DNA from: Euperipatoides rowelli
Lineage: Eukaryota; Onychophora; Udeonychophora; Euonychophora; Peripatopsidae
Assembly (NCBI GenBank): GCA_003024985.2
Contig: PXIH01S0004628.1
Direction: 5' to 3' (one strand)
Length of the DNA stretch: 13,806 bases
The translations under genes were made by a program, and so were the position numbers. Below are positions 8,936-13,806 of the stretch, one piece after another (position 1 is the first letter of the stretch; every line of letters begins with the position of its first letter). The notes under the pieces are model-generated. The model was not told where the DNA came from, made no database searches, and saw nothing but the letters and a program-made list of their open reading frames with translations.

Positions 8936-9760
8936 GCAATCTAGTGTAAAGGGGAGGAGAGGGATTTTTAATAAAAACAGAGAAGCTTGATTATGAATGT
9001 AATTTTTTTTTTAAAAAAAAAATAATTTTATTGAAATTGTCTGGAATTTGATTGAAATACTTTTTAAACATCCAAGTCACAAATAATTGAAGATTGATTA
9101 TTAAAGTGATGATGAAGTTCCTAATATGCAGATTAAATTGCGGCAACAGCACCAACTTGTGAGTAAAACAATATCAACAATGACGTCACTTTTCAAAATG
9201 TGAACAATAACGTAAACTTTCAGTTTGCAAACAAAACAATAAGCAACAAAGTCCTTTTGCTTTTAACCATATATACAGTGAAAATATGCCATTTCTTTAT
9301 ATGCCATTAAAAGTTCTTTTTATAACATTTCTTTTCAAACACATCATAATCAAGTCCATCATTGAATATAAATTTGATTTATAAAAACAACGCAAAATTA
9401 AGGTTAAAGGGCAAGGGCATAAGAGCAGGGCATATTTTAGACCTAGATTGGCTTGATTGGCCATACCACTATAGACCATATATATATTATTCAATCTAGC
9501 TATAAATACTATTAATTTTATTAGCAATAACAAATCATTAACAATAAACAATAATTTCACATAAATCACCATAACGTTTGCAATATTTTCATAAAATATA
9601 TCGATAAAAAATACAATCAATTATAACATCAAGTACTAATATTGAATAGTTAATTTGTGAAATTTATAATCAACATTATAATCAATAAATATATACAATT
9701 ATTATCAGGTAATAAGCCTATTACCTCTAATTAGCAGTAATAAGGAATAAAAGACATTCT

Positions 9761-9784
9761 GTAGTTTTGCAATTGAAAAACTAC
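9761..9784. repeat. 24-bp near-perfect palindrome
   Basis: GTAGTTTT (9761-9768) and AAAACTAC (9777-9784) pair perfectly, and the 8-nt centre GCAATTGA is itself nearly palindromic (CAATTG). It lies near the high-coordinate edge of the C-skewed block, but no element end can be defined from it. Confidence 0.6.
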
Positions 9785-9800
9785 AATCTTATAGAAACAT

Positions 9801-10903
9801 ATTTCATCTAGAACTTAATTAAAAATTAATTTGTAGTATTTTTAAGGTATTAAGTGTATACTGATATTAATGCTAAATATCAATTTATTATAATTTTTCT
9901 CGTTTTTTGTAACATTATGTTAACGAGATCTTGAACTCGTGGGTTTTTCCTTTCTAAGTCGCCATGTTTTTTTGCAAGATGTAATGTTAACATCGTCATC
10001 ATTTTATAATGGATGAAACTTCTAAAAGTATTAGATGTTACTTGAATTAATTACAGGTGAAAGTAAGTACAGTACTAGTATACTGTGATGCTGATTAAAG
10101 AGCAATATTATATGTTTACTTACCTGGTAATGGAATTTTAACATCGGTATAATGGTTACCGTATTGGTAAAAGTTTTATATTAAGGCAAATCTTTGTACT
10201 TCCTTCAACTGACAATCAAATGGGCATTATTCTCAGCAGTAAGAAACCTTTTGATATTGTTTGTATTGTGTCATTGAATAGTTTAAATGCTTAGGATAAA
10301 AATATAAAGCTTGAATTTATTAATCACAGAATACCGTAAGCAACTTCATTAGCCTAGTAACGGCCACAGAGGTTAAAACTGTTTCGATATTTATGATAGA
10401 AAATCAACTGTATTCTTTTACAATTCATTTTAACCAAGCGTTAGGAATTTTGTTAAGTATGATAAAGTTGCAGGATCTTTTTAAATCTATCTTGAACTTT
10501 ATCAGTCATGGAGTAGAATGCTTGTTGATCTTCAAACATGTGATATAAATATTCTAGATGTAATAATTCTTTATGAAACCAGTATAACCAAAGTAATTCT
10601 TATTGTTTGTTTATTCGCCAGCAGTAGCTAATCTTATATAGGATTTATATATATCAGTAATAAGTATTAACACAGTATCAGTGTTATGATATAATAGTTA
10701 ACCAGCAGTACAATAACTCTGTCTAAATTATTGAAACAGTGTAAACTCCTTCTTAGATATAATTGTTCTACTAATTTATGACATTAGTGAGTATAAAGTA
10801 TAGTATCAACAGGATAATTTTACTATCAAAGATCTAAAAAATAGTAAAATAAATAAATTAAAATAAAATTGATACTTCAAATAGCGAAAATAGGCTATTG
10901 TTT
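9801..10903 (+). other. MYO15A: Intron D continued, no gene seen
   Basis: AT-rich intronic sequence. There are a few short palindromes, such as ACGAG/CTCGT at 9923-9940, and a splice-like CAG|GTGAAA followed by GTAAGT near 10050-10070. No reading frame or recognisable repeat family is seen. Confidence 0.55.
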
Positions 10904-11006
10904 GAAAAACGGGACATTATCAAGTATCAAAGCATTCTCTGGGGACACTTGGACTGTATCTTTGAAAACGGGACTGTACCAGGCAAAACGGGACGAATGG
11001 GATCCT
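10904..11006. repeat. Short dispersed-repeat fragment with three AAAACGGGAC motifs
   Basis: AAAACGGGAC occurs at 10906-10915, 10965-10974 and 10985-10994, with a related GGGGACACTTGGAC stretch between the first two. On the minus strand this is a series of GTCCCGTTTT motifs, a pattern I associate with ends of small non-autonomous DNA repeats in several animal genomes; the family is not certain. It stops at about 11006, immediately before the first recognisable copia integrase codon. Confidence 0.4.
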
Positions 11007-11009
11007 TAA

Positions 11010-11745
11010 CTTAAAGCATTCCTCAACTTCAAAAACAGGAGAGAAAATGAGAAACAATTAAAAATAAAACGGGTAAAATCCGATAATGGTACTGAATTCA
11101 CAAGCAAAGAATTTGAAGAAACACTAATAAAAGACGGCATAAAACATGAGAAAACAGTTAAATATTTGTCTCAAAAGCAACGGAATAGCCGAACGTATGA
11201 ATAGGACACTATTAGACATGGCAAGGACAATGTTAATAGACGCAAAGCTCCCAACTAAATTCTGGGGAGAAGCCATACTAACAGCAGCATATTTAATGAA
11301 TGCCACACAAAAAAGAAACTTACAAAGAAAAACCTGGGCCAATAGAAATCTGGACAGGCAGAAAAGCAAATATAAAGCATTACAAAATATTTGGATGTCT
11401 GACCTACACGTGGATACACAAAGCACATCATGGCAAATTTGACCCACGAGCCAAAAAGGGATATTCACCGGGTACTCAAAAAACAAAAAAGCATACAGGG
11501 TATACATACCTGAAGAAGGAAAAATAGAAGAAACCAGAACTGCAAAATTCTACGAAAACAAGCGAGGAATAGACTACATGAAAAACACAAACATTGGAAA
11601 CCTAGAACGGGATGAAATAAAATACCAAACTCAAAATGAACCGGAAGCAATAAAACTGATGAGAGAACCGGAAACCGAATACACATTAACAGAAACTACT
11701 AGCAGAAATGAACAAGAAAAGAAGAAGCAGAAACAATGGAGGACA
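11010..11745 (+). pseudogene. Copia integrase remnant (C-terminal half of catalytic core and beyond), frameshifted
   Basis: Four overlapping frame segments together follow a copia integrase. Segment 11010-11201 contains KSDNGTEF, with the second catalytic Asp at 11082-11084. Segment 11173 to about 11320 contains NGIAERMNRTLLDMA, with the catalytic Glu at 11191-11193. Segment about 11320-11460 contains IWTGRKANIKHYKIFGC. Segment 11458-11745 contains FTGYSKNKKAYRVYIPE. Asp to Glu spacing is about 36 codons allowing for one frameshift, consistent with DD35E integrases. The zinc-binding N-terminus and first catalytic Asp are absent (5' truncation), so the gene is dead. Integrase would insert element cDNA into host DNA. 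Confidence 0.88.
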
Positions 11746-12010
11746 TAAAAACTGCAAACCCAGAAGATGGAAGAACAAACTAACTAGAATAACTAGAAAC
11801 CCCTGACACAAAAAAGAGAGGGAGACTAAAAGGGACAAAGAAAGGCGTGGTGCAACAAAGAGAACAAAAATTAAAGGAAACGAGAGGATGAACTACAAAA
11901 TTAAGGAGTAAGGAGATCATAAAGGATCAACAGAACAAAAAGCCAACAAACAGCGGGGATAAAAGATGTACAAATACCAAAAACTTATGATGAAGTAAAA
12001 CAATTTTCCA
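11746..12010 (+). pseudogene. Degenerate integrase-RT linker of the copia element
   Basis: A-rich sequence with stop codons in every frame between the last integrase segment and the reverse transcriptase. Near its end it has IPKTYDEVKQF-like coding (about 11970-12006), the usual lead-in to copia reverse transcriptase. Copia polyproteins carry a variable, lysine-rich linker here, so poor conservation is expected. Confidence 0.6.
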
Positions 12011-12747
12011 GCGATGGAAGAAGAAATGAAGTCACTAGAACAAAGTGTGGAGAGAAGTAAAAAGAACACCAAGTATTAAGGTACTAAGAAACAAATGGAT
12101 ATATAACATAAAAGATGGGAGATACAAGGTCAGATTGGTAGTAATGGGCAACAACCAAGAGAAAGGAGTAGGCTACACGGAAACATACAGCCCAGTGATA
12201 AAAAACGAAAGTGTAAGGATGATAATAGCACTCGCAGCCAAATTCAACTTAAAAATATATCACTATGACGTGAAAACATCATACTTATATGGAGCACTAC
12301 AAGAGGAAACATACATGCAGATACCACAAGGAATAAAAACTAACGAAGACATGGTATGAAAACTAGAGAAGAGCCTATATGGACTGCCCCAATCAGGCAG
12401 GAACTGGAACTTGAGGTTGAACCAAAAACTGACACAAATGGGTCTCAAAAGACTGAAGAGTGACCCCAGCATATATGTAAACAAAAAGGGAGAAGATTTC
12501 ATAATAATGGGAATACATGCAGACGACGGAATAGTCATTTGTACAAATGAAAAATGGACAAAAGAAACCATGGACGAAATGAAATTAGACTTCAAATTAA
12601 GAGAAGAAGTAGGTGATGGAATATTCTTAGGTCTAGAAATTAAAAGATAACCCAACGGATACACCATTTCCCAAGAAGAACAGATAAAGAAACTACTGGA
12701 GAAATAGGGAATGACGGAATGCAACATAGCAAAAAATGCCGGTTGAC
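12011..12747 (+). pseudogene. Copia reverse transcriptase remnant (RVT_2 type)
   Basis: After AMEEEMKSLEQ at 12011-12043 a frame change leads into the main frame from 12045. Visible blocks are NKWIYNI, YKVRLVVMGNNQEKGVGYTE, SVRMIIALAAKFNLKIYHYD (first catalytic Asp at 12267-12269), SLYGLPQSGRNW, the catalytic pair in HADDG (12522-12527) and GIFLGLEI. Stops interrupt this frame at 12357 (TGA), 12648 (TAA), a TAG near 12705 and a TGA at 12745. The active-site box reads HADDG rather than the usual YVDD followed by a hydrophobic residue. All three Asp positions survive, but the stops and frameshifts make it non-functional. This enzyme family copies element RNA into cDNA. Confidence 0.92.
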
Positions 12748-13449
12748 ATAAACATGAAATCAGATGCACACGAAGATTTGGGAAGCATAAACCCGATAAA
12801 GTACAGAGAGCTAATTAGGCAACTGTAATATATTTTAGGAGGGACACGCCCAGACATCATCTTTGGAGTGAACAGATTAGCACAATTCAGTAACAACCCG
12901 AAAGAGCTACACATGACCGCCGCAAAAAGAATAGTGAGATATCTAAAGGGGACAAGCAAGATGAAACTACACTATGACACCGATCAAGGGCAAATGGAAG
13001 CAAGCTGCAACGCCAGATGGAACACAATGGCAGACAACAAAATTCAATACCGGATACTGTGTAAGATTGGGAAACTCATTAATCACCTGGAAGACCAAAA
13101 AACAAGAATTAGTAGCACTGTCGACATGTCAAGCGGAACTAAATGCTATATGTGAAACGCCCAAGGAAGTCAGATAAAGAACGTCCTGACAACTAAAAAT
13201 GGACAAGTATACCAAGGAACCAACCAAAGTGCTCACAGACAGCAAGTCAGCAATAGACTGGTCACAAGGACTTTGCGTCCGCCAAAGAACCAAGCATTTC
13301 GACAGGAAATTATACATGATAAGAGAGGAAATATAAAAGGGAGCAGTGCAATTAAAGCACATGGAGAGGAGATCGAAGCCGACACACTTACAAAGGGAGT
13401 AAGCAACGCAAAACTAGAAAGAATTCAAGCTAAACTTAACTTACGATAA
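12735..13449 (+). pseudogene. Copia RNase H and C-terminus remnant, frameshifted
   Basis: Frame 1 carries the RT-RNase H connection: NPIKYREL, a TAA near 12826, [20 protein letters not shown] and [20 protein letters not shown]. The RNase H start box reads CNARW (from 13006), where copia elements usually have CDADW, so the first catalytic Asp is replaced by Asn. A frame change then gives [20 protein letters not shown] and [11 protein letters not shown], which keeps the catalytic Glu. The same frame after two stops has VLTDSKSAIDW (catalytic Asp kept) and RQRTKHFDRKLYMIREEI, ending at TAA 13334. A last frame change gives EADTLTKGVSNAKLERIQ and the natural end at TAA 13447-13449. RNase H removes the RNA strand of the RNA-DNA hybrid. 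Confidence 0.9.
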
Positions 13450-13467
13450 ACCGCAGTTTACGCATGT

Positions 13468-13485
13468 AAAGGGGGGGGGGGGGGG
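13468..13485 (+). promoter_or_regulatory. Polypurine tract of the copia element
   Basis: AAA followed by 15 consecutive Gs, 18 bp after the final stop of the polyprotein and just before the LTR. In LTR retroelements the PPT primes plus-strand DNA synthesis and defines the 5' edge of the 3' LTR. The usual PPT directly abuts the LTR TG; here 9 bp intervene, or the LTR begins with different bases. The length of the G-run may be affected by slippage or sequencing. Confidence 0.75.
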
Positions 13486-13494
13486 TAGGATAGA

Positions 13495-13806
13495 TGTTAT
13501 AATGACATCATACAGTATATGTGCTTAAATCTATAAACTAATAATCTTTCCAACGTCAATATGCGCGCTGCAAAAGGATGCAAGATATAATAATATAGTG
13601 TTGCAGAATCCATCATAGAATGACAGTTCTTATCAGAGTTTAAGAATGTTCATTGAGATAATTTGCCTATTTGTCAATATATTCAGTTCATAAAGTTGTT
13701 AATGTTAATAAAGATTGATGTTTATCATTTCTTTAGTCGACCTCTGTAACTCTTAAACCCAGTCTAGCATCTTCAATTGGTCTGAAATTTATACCAAATT
13801 CTCTGT
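13495..13806 (+). mobile_element. 3' LTR (start of), copia element
   Basis: Begins TGTTATAATGACATCA shortly after the polypurine tract, matching the TG start and TGTT style common in copia LTRs. It includes an AT-rich TATAATAATATA stretch near 13586-13597 and a polyadenylation signal at 13707-13712. No second LTR copy is available in the window and no terminal CA with a target-site duplication can be identified, so the 3' boundary is unknown and some of the last bases may be host intron. Confidence 0.65.
13707..13712 (+). promoter_or_regulatory. AATAAA polyadenylation signal in the LTR
   Basis: AATAAA is followed within about 15 bp by the GT/T-rich GATTGATGTTTATC. This is the expected place for the R-region poly(A) signal of the element. 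Because the element is in sense orientation within the intron, it could also act on myosin XV pre-mRNA. Confidence 0.5.

Larger units (their letters stand above)
7081..9800 (-). other. C-skewed gene-free block; possible insertion or opposite-strand non-coding unit
   Basis: About 2.7 kb with more C than G on the + strand in many lines (for example 17:6 in 7801-7860, 17:4 in 7441-7500 and 17:7 in 8581-8640), opposite to the DNA before it, though some lines are balanced. On the minus strand a perfect AATAAA (complement of 7076-7081) sits at the low-coordinate edge, as expected for the 3' end of a minus-strand transcript. No long reading frame, domain or splice-site series can be supported on either strand; a 107-codon minus-strand frame near 9297-9620 is hydrophobic low-complexity and probably chance. 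It could be plain intron, a decayed transposon or a nested non-coding transcript. Confidence 0.3.
11010..13806 (+). mobile_element. 5'-truncated, inactivated Ty1/copia LTR retrotransposon
   Basis: The order integrase, reverse transcriptase, RNase H, polypurine tract, LTR is diagnostic of Pseudoviridae/copia elements; gypsy and BEL place integrase last. The coding strand is strongly A-rich, as is common in this group. The first half of integrase, protease, gag, primer-binding site and 5' LTR are missing, and no 5' LTR copy is seen elsewhere in the window. At least four frame changes and several in-frame stops show it cannot make a working polyprotein. It lies inside the last visible myosin XV intron in the same transcriptional orientation. 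The breakpoint may involve microhomology: AAAGCATTC occurs at both 10929-10937 and 11013-11021. The 3' LTR may continue beyond the window. Confidence 0.9.

Noticed and set aside
9297-9620. 107-codon minus-strand open frame
   Set aside because: It is hydrophobic and low-complexity in AT-rich DNA, with no recognisable domain and no splice or promoter context. Chance is the simplest explanation.
11124-11507. Long minus-strand frames over the copia integrase and others at 11465-11686, 12263-12769 and 12693-12959
   Set aside because: They are shadows of the A-rich copia coding strand. The + strand frames carry the family motifs.
1-13806. CRISPR array, bacterial operon, phage or toxin-antitoxin system
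   Set aside because: There are no regularly spaced repeats and no ribosome-binding-site-led gene series. The introns and animal myosin exons show this is eukaryotic DNA.

Overview
The window looks like nuclear DNA from an animal, most likely an invertebrate and possibly an arthropod. It is AT-rich (roughly 70% by eye), has long spliceosomal introns, scattered transposon debris and two single-N assembly marks (3602 and 8894). The species cannot be fixed from the sequence. No bacterial, phage, CRISPR or operon-like structure is present.

The only convincing host gene is part of an unconventional myosin of class XV (vertebrate MYO15A; Myo10A/Sisyphus in Drosophila), on the + strand. Four consecutive internal exons join in a consistent phase: 450-522, 2388-2582, 3036-3142 and 5417 to about 6270. 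They encode the start of the first FERM-like region after the first MyTH4 domain (exons 1 and 2) and then a long, apparently disordered linker (exons 3 and 4). Exon 4 carries four copies of a short motif, L-S-[KQ]-x-S-x-L-N-[EK]-R-Y. It ends with a segment like the one vertebrate myosin XVa has in its linker (the LDxxLDxxF / IKGGG region). The motor, IQ motifs, SH3 and C-terminal MyTH4-FERM lie outside the window.

The introns hold a 30-bp minisatellite (138-210), a possible MITE-like inverted-repeat element (1958-2092) beside a hairpin, a possible transposon scrap (2270-2320), a degenerate tRNA-like or SINE head on the minus strand (3697-3770), a nested stem-loop (4073-4119) and other hairpins. 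The last intron runs at least 7.5 kb to the window edge. Its base composition changes from strongly G-rich (6600-7080) to moderately C-rich (7081 to about 9800). That may mark an old insertion or an opposite-strand transcription unit; no coding region is evident there.

From 10904 the last intron contains a short repeat with three AAAACGGGAC motifs. This runs directly into a 5'-truncated, dead Ty1/copia LTR retrotransposon in the same orientation as the myosin gene (11010 to the window end). It retains the second half of integrase, reverse transcriptase, RNase H, a polypurine tract with 15 Gs and the beginning of a 3' LTR. Gag, protease, primer-binding site and 5' LTR are missing. Frameshifts and stop codons break the frame repeatedly.

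I see no undescribed multi-gene system here. The item most worth following up is the repeated LNERY motif in the myosin XV linker, followed by the probable GC-AG donor that ends that exon.
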